NCBI GenBank assembly: GCA_001940925.1
Contig: MSGZ01000041.1
Coordinates: forward strand, 43,021 to 107,020
DNA: 64,000 nt
Source: Ruminococcus sp. Phil11
GTDB taxonomy: Bacteria; Bacillota; Clostridia; Oscillospirales; Ruminococcaceae
Reading direction: 5' to 3'
Under the pieces are notes generated by a model, which was given only the letters and a program-made list of their open reading frames with translations, was not told the DNA's origin and made no database searches. Both the position numbers and the translations under genes were made by a program. This document shows positions 14,150 through 21,810 of the stretch, piece after piece (position 1 is the first letter of the stretch; the number at the start of each line of letters is the position of its first letter).

Positions 14150-15664
14150 TTACGATACCTGATGGATCGTTACGACATCGCCTGCGGTGAACGAACCGCC
14201 GTCCGTACCGCCGGAATAATCGCTGTAAATGTAATGGTCTCCGCCGCTTGCGGTACCGCCGTAGCTGACCTGATATGTGCCGTTCGGCAGCAGGTTCGGG
14301 CCGGAGTACAGAACATACTTATAGGCATTCGGCGAGCTCATCGTAAAGAGCGTATTGCCGCCGCTTGTCACATTGACGGCAGAATCCGCCGCCTGTGCAT
14401 TTGCGAACACAATACCGACAACATTGGATGTTGTGGTGGAAGCATCCGGCATCGAGCAGGTGTTGCCGATTGCCCAGAACGTACCGCCCGTGACAGTCAG
14501 TGCTTCGCCGCACGCGATCGCGCCCTTTTCCTCACGGACACCGCCGATAAAGACCGACGAGCCGCCCATGATATTGATGAATCCGCGGGTCTTCATGCCG
14601 TTGGTGCCGCCGTTGCAGAACATCGTGCCGCCGAACACCTCAATGGAGTCATTAGAGTGCAGGCAGGATTTCGTTGCGTTGATGTTGATATTGCCGCCCT
14701 TGACCTGGATATCGTCATCGCTGTGCACGCCGTGCGCATAGTTTCCGGTGATGTTGAGTTCACCCTCGCCCTTGAGCACAACGGTATCTTCCGAATAAAT
14801 TGCGCCGTGGTCGGCGTCATGCGTGCCGCCGTCCTGAATATAATTGACCGTGCCCGGCAGCGTTTCGATCGTAACCTTTTTGGCATTCTGACAATTGATT
14901 GCAGAACCTGCCTTATTGGTGATGCTGCAGTTATTCAGGAACAGCTTGACCTTCTTCTTATCGGTCATAATATAGATCTGTCCGTCGGTCAGCTCACCGG
15001 AAATATCATAGTGGCCGCCCTTGCTGATTGTAACGGTACTGCCGCTGACGGAAATTCCCTCACCGGAATACTTTGCGCTGGTACCCTCCAGCTTAATGAA
15101 CTTCATCGGCTTGACCTCATCGCCGTCATCCTCGTCGGGGTCGCCGTCGTCCGGCGCAGTCGTGGAAGCAGACGTATTGCCGCCGTTATTGTTGTCATTA
15201 TTGTTATTATTGTTGTTATTATTGTTGTTGTTATTGTTGTTGTTATTGTTGTTGTTATTGTTGTTGTTATTGTTGTTGGTTTTGTTATCAGTCTTGTTAT
15301 CGGTTTTACTGTCCGTTTTGCTGTCAGCCTTACTTTCGGACTTACTGTCGGCCTTGCTGTCAGCATTTGATTCCGTCTTGTCATCCACCTTACTGTCCGC
15401 CTTGGAATCCGTCTTGCTGTCGGACTTGGAATCTTTGGAATCCTTGCTGTCCTTGGAATCCTTCGCGCTCTTGGAATCGGCATCAGAACTGCTTTCTTTG
15501 CCGGATTCGTCTGTTTCGGATGCGCTGTCGCTCTCCTGACTGTCGGATACAGCATTGCCGGAAGCTGCGGCAGCATCGGGATCGGCATTCGTTCCGCAGG
15601 CCGTCAGCGGTGCTGCGAGCAGTATCGCTGAGAGCAGCAGCGCAAAAGCTCTTGCATTCTTCAT
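14150..15664 (-). CDS. Carbohydrate-binding beta-helix lipoprotein (Cthe_2159-like)
   Basis: A 504-residue lipoprotein: lipobox LTACG (cysteine about residue 23), then a linker of about 145 residues, then a parallel beta-helix domain (about 165-504) of the DUF4353/Cthe_2159 type, which in Clostridium thermocellum binds acidic polysaccharide or cellulose. Typical coils: NCSITNKAGSAINCQNAKK, GEGELNITGNYAHGVHSDD, KSCLHSNDSIEVFGG. The linker is extreme: many SDSK/ADSK repeats followed by 27 consecutive asparagines written in AAT/AAC codons with a 12-base period, so length change by slippage in threes is likely. ATG at 15664 has GGGAGG 9 bases upstream. It is downstream of DUF4956 and VTC genes, a common trio, but behind a terminator. 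Confidence 0.85.
   Translation of the reverse strand: MKNARAFALLLSAILLAAPLTACGTNADPDAAAASGNAVSDSQESDSASETDESGKESSSDADSKSAKDSKDSKDSKDSKSDSKTDSKADSKVDDKTESNADSKADSKSESKADSKTDSKTDNKTDNKTNNNNNNNNNNNNNNNNNNNNNNNNNNNDNNNGGNTSASTTAPDDGDPDEDDGDEVKPMKFIKLEGTSAKYSGEGISVSGSTVTISKGGHYDISGELTDGQIYIMTDKKKVKLFLNNCSITNKAGSAINCQNAKKVTIETLPGTVNYIQDGGTHDADHGAIYSEDTVVLKGEGELNITGNYAHGVHSDDDIQVKGGNININATKSCLHSNDSIEVFGGTMFCNGGTNGMKTRGFINIMGGSSVFIGGVREEKGAIACGEALTVTGGTFWAIGNTCSMPDASTTTSNVVGIVFANAQAADSAVNVTSGGNTLFTMSSPNAYKYVLYSGPNLLPNGTYQVSYGGTASGGDHYIYSDYSGGTDGGSFTAGDVVTIHQVS
15180..15282 (-). repeat. Trinucleotide microsatellite encoding poly-Asn
   Basis: A run of about 33 near-uniform ATT/GTT triplets (plus strand), the central part having a GTTGTTGTTATT unit. 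It encodes 27 Asn, one Asp and more Asn in the lipoprotein linker. It is frame-neutral if it varies by whole triplets. Confidence 0.85.
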
Positions 15665-15699
15665 GTTCAAAATCCTCCCTTATTTTCAGGAAACAGCAG

Positions 15700-15731
15700 A
15701 AAAAGACCGAGGGGATAACCTCAGTCTTTTT
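15700..15731 (-). terminator. Terminator between DUF4956 and lipoprotein genes
   Basis: AAAAAGACCGAGG and CCTCAGTCTTTTT pair with one mismatch around GGATAA, with T-runs on both strands. It lies between two genes of one apparent operon (8 bases past the DUF4956 stop, 36 before the lipoprotein ATG), so it may make the lipoprotein gene dependent on readthrough. Confidence 0.75.
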
Positions 15732-15739
15732 CAGAAGCA

Positions 15740-16507
15740 TCATTTTGCTTTGGTATCATAGATCTGGTCATCGTATTTATAGAGCACCAGCGTGACGTTG
15801 AGGTTGCCGTTCAGCGCACGGATATCATCGATGAACTTCTTTTGATCCGCATCGGTTCTGACGCGGACGGAATATACCAGATCAAACAGCGTGCCGAAGT
15901 CTGTTGTCTTGACGCGGCGGAGCAGATACGAAGTGGTGTATTTCTCAAACACATTGTCGAAGAGACCGTTATAATTGAGGTTCTCCGGGATCGTGACCTT
16001 GAGGGTCATATCCTGCGTATGCGGTGCCGCGAAATTGACCAGATTGAAAATAATCAGAGCGGCTGCCATGATTACAAAGATCAGGAATGCATATCCGATA
16101 TAACCGATTCCGCAGACCGTGCCCATAACCATTGCAAAGAACACATAGGCAATATCACGCGGGTCGCCGGGTGCAGAACGGAATCTAACGAGCGAGAATG
16201 CACCGGTCAGCGAGATCGCTGCCGTGACACCGTTTGAAAGCAGACACATCGTCACCAGAATTGTTGCGACCAGTCCGGAAAGCATCGGCATCGCGAGCAC
16301 ATAGCTCTGTGTATAGCCGGTCTTGCGGTGCGTGAACATATAGACCAGACCGATCAGAATACCGATTGCCAGTGCCGAGAGGATGCAGGTCAGCACCTGC
16401 GGGACAGACGGCGCATCTAAACTGTACTGCGACTGATCTGCAAACAGTCTCTGAAAAATAACAGGTGTGTCAAGCACAGCGGTCTGTGCTGCAATGAGGT
16501 TAAGCAT
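15740..16507 (-). CDS. DUF4956 membrane protein
   Basis: A 255-residue membrane protein with about five helices: residues near 30-52 (LTCILSALAIGILIGLVYMF), 63-83, 90-110 and two in 115-165. The loop GAFSLVRFRSAPGDPRDIAYVFFAMVMG is the signature of DUF4956. The soluble C-terminal domain (about 170-255) carries a ferredoxin-like alternation. The family nearly always neighbours VTC-type polyphosphate polymerase genes, as here, and the pair often goes with CotH or surface carbohydrate-binding proteins; the role is unproven. ATG at 16507 is preceded by AAAGGAAG and lies inside the end of the VTC gene (8-base overlap). Confidence 0.85.
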   Translation of the reverse strand: MLNLIAAQTAVLDTPVIFQRLFADQSQYSLDAPSVPQVLTCILSALAIGILIGLVYMFTHRKTGYTQSYVLAMPMLSGLVATILVTMCLLSNGVTAAISLTGAFSLVRFRSAPGDPRDIAYVFFAMVMGTVCGIGYIGYAFLIFVIMAAALIIFNLVNFAAPHTQDMTLKVTIPENLNYNGLFDNVFEKYTTSYLLRRVKTTDFGTLFDLVYSVRVRTDADQKKFIDDIRALNGNLNVTLVLYKYDDQIYDTKAK

Positions 16508-17276
16508 AGATAATCTTCCTTTCATTCTGAGGCTTCTCCTGGTGCTGATGATGCTGAACTTGCTCGCGCACGAACTTTTTGTAAGCATTTCCGTACTTGG
16601 AGAAGCTGAGACGGCGAATCTCCAGTTCAGAAAGTGCCTGACTCATCCAGAGCGGAAGCGCACCGGGTACCTTAATTTCCATCAGCCGCTGATCGGGCAG
16701 AATGAGCTTGTCGCCGTAATTGCCCTTTGACAAAGACAGATCATACCGTCTCTCTGTGATATCACGGTCAAAGGTCAGGCGGAATTCCTTATCATCCTTT
16801 CCGAAGAACGCAGCACGCTGGTAGCTGATATACTGCCGCGGCTGAATGGAATCATAGAAATTGAGGAAAACATCCAGTTCCTTCATCACCTGCTGGTCGA
16901 TGAAGCGGTCGTAATACGGCTTGACCCTTGTCTGGATATAGGATTCCGCGTCAATCAGCGTCATGGCAACGCGGCGCTTGGTGACGATGCCGCCGATCTT
17001 CCGCTTGATTTCCAGAAAGACCGAGGCATAAGGGTCTGCCGGCGAGTAGTAGCTCCGCAGACGGAGCTTTTCCTTGAAATAGGGCTTCTCAAGTGACTGC
17101 CGGATCAGGAAATTGTCCGGCGTATCGTAATACAGATTGTAGATTCCGTATTCCTTTCCGTCCACACAATATGCGTCAGGGTTCATGTGCTCATGCACGA
17201 TCGGGAGCAGGGCATCGAACTGCTCTTTGGAGAGCAGGAACTTGACTTCCCTGCGCTGGAATGTACTGATAGCCAT
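16500..17276 (-). CDS. VTC-domain (polyphosphate polymerase-like) protein
   Basis: A 258-residue soluble protein of the CYTH-like VTC domain, whose yeast member Vtc4 makes polyphosphate from ATP inside a tunnel of basic residues. Seen: QRREVKFLLSKEQF (8-21), IYNLYYDTPDNFLIRQSL, KLRLRSYY, FLEIKRKIGGIVTKRRV, and a terminal LMEIKVPGALPLWM. These Lys/Arg/Glu tunnel residues are conserved. ATG at 17276 has GGGGAGGC upstream. It heads the VTC-DUF4956-lipoprotein group, suggesting polymer synthesis at the membrane tied to a surface protein; that link is inference. Confidence 0.85.
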   Translation of the reverse strand: MAISTFQRREVKFLLSKEQFDALLPIVHEHMNPDAYCVDGKEYGIYNLYYDTPDNFLIRQSLEKPYFKEKLRLRSYYSPADPYASVFLEIKRKIGGIVTKRRVAMTLIDAESYIQTRVKPYYDRFIDQQVMKELDVFLNFYDSIQPRQYISYQRAAFFGKDDKEFRLTFDRDITERRYDLSLSKGNYGDKLILPDQRLMEIKVPGALPLWMSQALSELEIRRLSFSKYGNAYKKFVREQVQHHQHQEKPQNERKIIYA

Positions 17277-17484
17277 AGCAATGCCTCCCCTACTGATACG
17301 AACTGTTAAGGCGGTTTCGTATTTTTTGCCGCGTCTGCACGCAGCATCCCCCTTAGCTTGCTTTCAGTATACCGGAAGCAACTTAAATGAACCTGAATTT
17401 TCTCTATATATATGTGATCGGAATGTGTTTGTTTCCAAAAAAATCCGGTTCTGTTTTTCTCTTTTTTTGTACAGGTCGCCGGAT

Positions 17485-18198
17485 TCAGTCTTTGAGCGGC
17501 AGACCTCTGCCGTCCTGATTGATCGAGCCGGTGAGGATCATGATGCCCTCCACAAGGCCCCAGATCCACGACACCGCGCCGAGGAATCCGCAGGAAAGAA
17601 GCGTCATCAGAAGCTGCACAACGCCCTTGGACGTATAGCCCAGATAGAAGTTGTGCACGCCGAGGCATCCGAAAAGAATGCCGAGCACACCGGCCAGCGG
17701 CTTGGACTTATAGGTCACGGTGCCGTAATACTGACCGGACTGATTCTGCTGAAACGTATTCGGCTGCGAATAGCCTGCCGCGCCGTTCATGCCCTGCATA
17801 TTCGGGTCTGCGGAACGGAAGGTCTGTGCACCGGGCTGCCCGTACTGCTGCTGGAAATTCGGCTGACCGAAGCTCTGCGGCTGACCGAACTGCTGCGCCT
17901 GATTGAACTGCTGTGCCTGCTGGAACTGCACATTCGGCTGCTGCTGGAACGCCTGCTGAAACGGCTGCTTCATCTGCTGTGCGAACTGCTGCGCGGCCTG
18001 CGGAGCCTGCTGGAACGCCGCGCCGCCCATGCCCATTGCATTGACGGGGTTGCCGCAGATCTCACAGATCACGGCACCTGCCGGCGTTTCCGAGCCGCAT
18101 TGTGCGCAATATTTCACACCCGTTCCCGCTGCAAATCCGCAGCTCGGACATGTGATATCTGTATCAAGCATGACTTCCGCACAATTTCTGCAAAACAT
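17485..18198 (-). CDS. Zinc-ribbon TM2-domain protein with Gln-rich linker
   Basis: A 237-residue protein in three parts: two zinc-ribbons (CRNCAEVMLDTDITCPSCG, residues 3-21, and CAQCG...CEICG, 32-50), a Gln/Asn/Gly-rich linker (about 58-165, repeated FQQ/AQQFGQP units), and a C-terminal TM2 domain (about 170-230: KPLAGVLGILFGCLGVHNFYLGY, GAVSWIWGLVEGIMIL). TM2 proteins are membrane proteins of unsettled function, common in Clostridia. ATG at 18198 has AGGAGGT upstream; the frame extends upstream without support. It has its own strong promoter. The 208 bases between it and the VTC gene hold no gene. Confidence 0.8.
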   Translation of the reverse strand: MFCRNCAEVMLDTDITCPSCGFAAGTGVKYCAQCGSETPAGAVICEICGNPVNAMGMGGAAFQQAPQAAQQFAQQMKQPFQQAFQQQPNVQFQQAQQFNQAQQFGQPQSFGQPNFQQQYGQPGAQTFRSADPNMQGMNGAAGYSQPNTFQQNQSGQYYGTVTYKSKPLAGVLGILFGCLGVHNFYLGYTSKGVVQLLMTLLSCGFLGAVSWIWGLVEGIMILTGSINQDGRGLPLKD

Positions 18199-18253
18199 AG
18201 TGATGTTACCTCCTTTATGCCCGCGAAACAACGATGCATATTTCGCTGATTGT

Positions 18254-18282
18254 ATTATACTCCCTTTTTTTTCAGATGTCAA
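18254..18282 (-). promoter_or_regulatory. Sigma-A promoter of the TM2 gene
   Basis: Minus strand TTGACA (18282-18277), 17 bases, TATAAT (18259-18254); both hexamers are perfect consensus. Confidence 0.85.
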
Positions 18283-18320
18283 GAGATTGCGGAAGGTTTC
18301 ATACTGTCTTCATAATCTTT

Positions 18321-19169
18321 TCATGATTCGGCATCCGGGAAGAAGGGCTCCGTCAGCTGATAGTTGCCGTAGACCGCGAAAATGCCCGGCACCGGCATAT
18401 AAAGGCAGTCCCGCATGATGAGGCCGTTTTTCAGCCGGATCGTCACGATGCGCGCGCCGGTGTTCCAGTATTCCGCCGCAGCGGCAAGATCCTCATCATT
18501 CTTTGCAAGCAGCCTGCCGTCTTTGATCTCCAGCTTTCCGTCGTCCCCGAACTTTTCCGTATACGAATCGTAGTATGCCTTGACGAGTGCCTCGTCGGTG
18601 AGGCAGTCGCCGAGCCTGACAAAGCGGTCAAAAAACGCTTTCAGTGCCGCGCTGTCCGTGACTGTTTCCAGCGGATCGCCGTCCGCATCCGAAATGCTCA
18701 GCGATTCGATATCCTCCGCTTTTCCGATGCCGTAGGACGCGCAGAACGCCCAGACTGACGGCGATTCGTCCAGATATTTGAAGCCGGAGAGCTCATAGGC
18801 GAGATACCCCTCCTGCCCCTTCAGCAGCACGATGCCGCGCGCCTTGCCGGCCTCCTCCAGTGCTTTGCAGGCATAGAGCGGGCATTCGGCGGTGCCGTCC
18901 TCCGAGGGGAACTGCAGCATCCCGAGTTCCTCCCCGCAGAGCGATTCGCCGATCGCTTCTGCCTCCGGGACATAGTCCTGCACGGTTTCCAGCTCACATT
19001 TTTTATAGTACGCGCCGTCAAAGGTCAGCGTGTCGTAGACAGAGCGGTAAGCCGCCTGCTCAACCTGATGCCCGACGCGGTGCCAGATCAGCAGCCACGC
19101 GCCGATAAAGAGCAGCAGCAGCGTCATGCCGAGCAGAAATTTCCAGTGTTCCTTCCAAAATGCTTTCAT
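18321..19169 (-). CDS. Single-pass membrane protein, unknown function
   Basis: A 282-residue protein with a short basic N-terminus (MKAFWKEHWK), one membrane helix (about residues 11-29, FLLGMTLLLLFIGAWLLIW) and a large extracytoplasmic acidic domain. No family is recognised. The ectodomain has alternating aromatic and acidic segments (YKKCELETVQDYVPEAEAIG, DGKLEIKDGRLLAKNDEDLA). ATG at 19169 is preceded by GGAGG; the frame stays open upstream but overlaps the DUF2752 gene in another frame and is not coding-like. It follows DUF2752 by 14 bases, so they are probably one operon. Confidence 0.65.
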   Translation of the reverse strand: MKAFWKEHWKFLLGMTLLLLFIGAWLLIWHRVGHQVEQAAYRSVYDTLTFDGAYYKKCELETVQDYVPEAEAIGESLCGEELGMLQFPSEDGTAECPLYACKALEEAGKARGIVLLKGQEGYLAYELSGFKYLDESPSVWAFCASYGIGKAEDIESLSISDADGDPLETVTDSAALKAFFDRFVRLGDCLTDEALVKAYYDSYTEKFGDDGKLEIKDGRLLAKNDEDLAAAAEYWNTGARIVTIRLKNGLIMRDCLYMPVPGIFAVYGNYQLTEPFFPDAES

Positions 19170-19183
19170 GGGTTGCCTCCGGT

Positions 19184-19582
19184 TTACAGAATATTGCGCA
19201 GCACGGTATAGACCGCGGCTGCAATGAGAACGCCGATCCAGAAGATGCCGCGCCGCGGGACGAGCGTTTTCGGCTTGCCGAGCGCGCGCGTCCAGAGCTC
19301 CGCGTAGTACAGCACCGCGATGAGCACGCCGAACAGCACCAGCGCATTCTGCCGGAGCGATTCTGCAAAATCCAGCCGGCAGAGCGCGAAAACGCTGTGG
19401 GTCATCCCGCAGGACGGGCAGAGCTTTCCGGTCGCCGTGCGGAGCAGGCAGGGCGGCATATACGGCATCACCCATTTCGCGTATGCGGTTTTCAGCAGGA
19501 GCAGTGCCGCCGCCGCCGCGAACGGCAGCGCGCAGAGTGCCGCGATCTTCTGCGGTTTTGTTCGTATCAGCTTGCATTTCAT
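19184..19582 (-). CDS. DUF2752 membrane protein
   Basis: A 132-residue protein with three predicted helices (about 15-32, 75-98, 110-130) and the DUF2752 hallmark LCPSCGMTHSVFAL (family form CPxCGxTRA). Such proteins often neighbour TM2 or CD225-type small membrane proteins in Clostridia, as here; function is unknown. The ATG at 19582 has GGAGG about 14 bases upstream, a little far. It is directly upstream of the 18321-19169 gene. Confidence 0.8.
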   Translation of the reverse strand: MKCKLIRTKPQKIAALCALPFAAAAALLLLKTAYAKWVMPYMPPCLLRTATGKLCPSCGMTHSVFALCRLDFAESLRQNALVLFGVLIAVLYYAELWTRALGKPKTLVPRRGIFWIGVLIAAAVYTVLRNIL

Positions 19583-19657
19583 GATGCGGGGCGGTGCCTC
19601 CTTTCTTGTTAAATCTTGATAATCAGAAAAAATATATCGAAAAACGATAAAAAACTA

Positions 19658-19686
19658 TTGACAAACAGAAATTTATGTGCTATACT
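19658..19686 (+). promoter_or_regulatory. Sigma-A promoter of the DUF2975/XRE pair
   Basis: TTGACA (19658-19663), 17-base spacer, TATACT (19681-19686), 33 bases before the ATG at 19720. AT-rich upstream. Confidence 0.8.
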
Positions 19687-19719
19687 TGGGTCAATGAAGC
19701 GAAAAGGAGCGTATCCGCC

Positions 19720-20178
19720 ATGGCAAAAAAATGGACCGCAACCAAATCCCTGTTTCTTTCCCGTATGCTGACGATCGCATCAATGGCAATCGCCGTCATC
19801 ACACTGTTCTGCATCCCGTATCTCGCGGAATGGTACGATGCCATTTCGGGCAATCCGCCGATCCGCAATCAGCTGATCGTCTGCCTGTACATCAGTGACG
19901 CACTCGGGATCCTCGCACTCTGGCAGCTGCACAGGCTGCTCCGGAACATCAACCTGCAGCGCGTATTCGTTTCAGAAAACGCCGCCTGCTTCCGCGTGAT
20001 CGCATGGTGCTGCTTCGCGGTCGCCGGGCTCTGGCTCTTTATGTTCGTGACCTGCCGGCGGTTCCACGAATTTATCATCGCGTTCATGGCAGCCTTTGCG
20101 GGGCTGATCATCCGCGTGATCAAAAATCTGCTGGAGGCCGCCGTTGAGCTGCGCGAAGAAAACGATTACACGATCTGA
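19720..20178 (+). CDS. DUF2975 membrane protein
   Basis: A 152-residue protein with four membrane helices (about residues 12-34, 52-70, 85-108, 115-138), typical of DUF2975. The family is nearly always followed by a small YozG-like XRE regulator, as here. ATG at 19720 follows AAAAGGAG; upstream in-frame residues lie in the promoter and are not coding. Role unknown; it may modulate the adjacent regulator. Confidence 0.8.
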   Translation: MAKKWTATKSLFLSRMLTIASMAIAVITLFCIPYLAEWYDAISGNPPIRNQLIVCLYISDALGILALWQLHRLLRNINLQRVFVSENAACFRVIAWCCFAVAGLWLFMFVTCRRFHEFIIAFMAAFAGLIIRVIKNLLEAAVELREENDYTI

Positions 20179-20193
20179 AAGGAGGCGGAGCAA

Positions 20194-20403
20194 ATGCCGA
20201 TCGTAGTCAATCTTGACGTCATGATGGCAAAGCGCAAGATCTCCGCCGGAGAGCTTGCAGACCGTGTGGACATCACCCCGGCGAATCTCTCGATCCTGAA
20301 AAACAACAAGGCAAAGGCCGTGCGGTTTTCCACGTTAGAGGCGATCTGCCGTGAATTAGACTGTCAGCCGGGTGACGTTTTAGAGTATGTCAAAGACGAA
20401 TAA
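20194..20403 (+). CDS. Small XRE regulator, YozG-like
   Basis: A 69-residue single-domain helix-turn-helix protein: ISAGELADRVDITPANLSILKNNKAKAVRFSTLEAICRELDCQPGDVLEY is the HTH_26 pattern. It follows DUF2975 by 15 bases with a AAAGGAGG ribosome-binding site. It is likely an autoregulator of the two-gene unit. Confidence 0.88.
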   Translation: MPIVVNLDVMMAKRKISAGELADRVDITPANLSILKNNKAKAVRFSTLEAICRELDCQPGDVLEYVKDE

Positions 20404-20454
20404 GCATCCGGCAAAACATTATCCAACCTGCATAAGACAAAAGGGGGCGGTATC

Positions 20455-21795
20455 ATGTATATCAAGCTCATTCAGCCCAGAATGATCAAGCGCCCGATGG
20501 ACACCGACTTAAAGCTGCATATGGCACCGCCGCTTGGCCTGCTGACCGTTGCCAATATCGTCCGCGGCGAACACCGCGTTGTGCTCGAAAATGAAAATAT
20601 CGAGCCGGTGCGCTATGACGATCATCCGGACATTGTCGGCATTTCGGTCACAGTTGATACGCTGCCGCACGCCATGCAGATCGCAAAGCGGTTCCGGAAG
20701 CGCGGCACCGTTGTCGTCGCAGGCGGCATCCATATCACGACCGCATCCCAAACAATCCCGTCAGGTGCCTTTGATGTGCTGTGCATCGGCGCGGCGGAAG
20801 GCACATGGCCGCAGATCGTCCGCGATGTGCAGAACGGCACGGTGAAGCCCGTCTACCGGTGCAGCGCGCCCCTGCGCGGCGAGGACATCGTTTCTCCGGC
20901 TTATGACATGATCGACCGGAACAAATACCTCTACACCAGCGTAATCCATACCGGCCGCGGCTGTCCGTTCCGCTGTGACTTCTGCTACAACAGCGCGAAA
21001 TCGCATCAGTTCGTCAGCCGCCCGATCCCGGATATTCTCCGCGAGATCCGCGCCGCCGGCACAAATCACATCATGTTCATTGACGACAACTTTGCGGGCA
21101 ATCCGGAACGGACAAAGCAGCTGCTCCGTGCAATCATGCCGATGAAACTGAAATGGCAGGCCGCCGTTTCCATCAATGCGGCAAAGGATCCTGAACTGCT
21201 GGACCTCATGCGGAACAGCGGATGCCAGAGCCTGTTCATCGGGTTTGAAAGCATCAATCCGGCCTCCGTGCAGAATGTCCACAAGGTACAGAACAGCACC
21301 AGGGAATACGAGCAGGCGATCGAAGCGATCCATTCACGCGGCATCATGATCAACGGCAGCTTTGTGTTCGGGCTTGACGGCGATACGCCGGAAACCTTTG
21401 ACGCCACCGTGGACTGGATCGTGAAAAACCGCATTGAAACCGTCACCTCGCACATTCTGACACCGTATCCCGGCACCGCACTCTACGACCGGATGCAGGC
21501 TGCCGGACGCATCACCTCGCATGACCTTTCGCTGTACAACACCGCGCATGTCGTGTTCAGGCCGCTCGGCATGACCGCAAAGGAACTGTATCAGGGCTAT
21601 CTGAATGTATATAAGAAAGTATACAGCCTGAAAAACATCCTTCGCCGGCTGCCGCAAAGCAAACCGCAGCGGATGCCCTACCTGCTGTTCAATCTGCTCT
21701 ACCGAAAATACGGCAGATTCACCGATTTCATATGCCGGTGCATCACATACCGGCGCATGGGAAGAATCGGAGAGCTGCTCGCAAGATATATGTGA
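20455..21795 (+). CDS. B12-binding radical SAM protein
   Basis: A 446-residue enzyme: an N-terminal cobalamin-binding-type Rossmann domain (about 5-130, with ADIVGISVTVDTLPHA-like and VVVAGGIHITT stretches) and a radical SAM core with the cluster motif CPFRCDFC (residues 168-175). The layout matches cobalamin-dependent radical SAM enzymes of the BchE/HpnP type, which methylate or rearrange diverse substrates. IGFESINPASVQNV and GSFVFGLDGDTPETF are family blocks. A basic C-terminus follows (about 390-446). ATG at 20455 is preceded by AAAGGGGGCGG. No substrate is evident; the next genes are membrane proteins. The window has a second, unrelated radical SAM gene at 36668. Confidence 0.85.
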   Translation: MYIKLIQPRMIKRPMDTDLKLHMAPPLGLLTVANIVRGEHRVVLENENIEPVRYDDHPDIVGISVTVDTLPHAMQIAKRFRKRGTVVVAGGIHITTASQTIPSGAFDVLCIGAAEGTWPQIVRDVQNGTVKPVYRCSAPLRGEDIVSPAYDMIDRNKYLYTSVIHTGRGCPFRCDFCYNSAKSHQFVSRPIPDILREIRAAGTNHIMFIDDNFAGNPERTKQLLRAIMPMKLKWQAAVSINAAKDPELLDLMRNSGCQSLFIGFESINPASVQNVHKVQNSTREYEQAIEAIHSRGIMINGSFVFGLDGDTPETFDATVDWIVKNRIETVTSHILTPYPGTALYDRMQAAGRITSHDLSLYNTAHVVFRPLGMTAKELYQGYLNVYKKVYSLKNILRRLPQSKPQRMPYLLFNLLYRKYGRFTDFICRCITYRRMGRIGELLARYM

Positions 21796-21810
21796 AAAAG
21801 GAGAATCAAC

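Noticed and set aside
11889..14162. 757-codon open frame on the plus strand
   Set aside because: Mirror of recD2; no ribosome-binding site or domain.
15180..15282. Possible CRISPR or tandem-repeat array
   Set aside because: It is a triplet microsatellite inside a coding gene, with no spacers and no cas genes.
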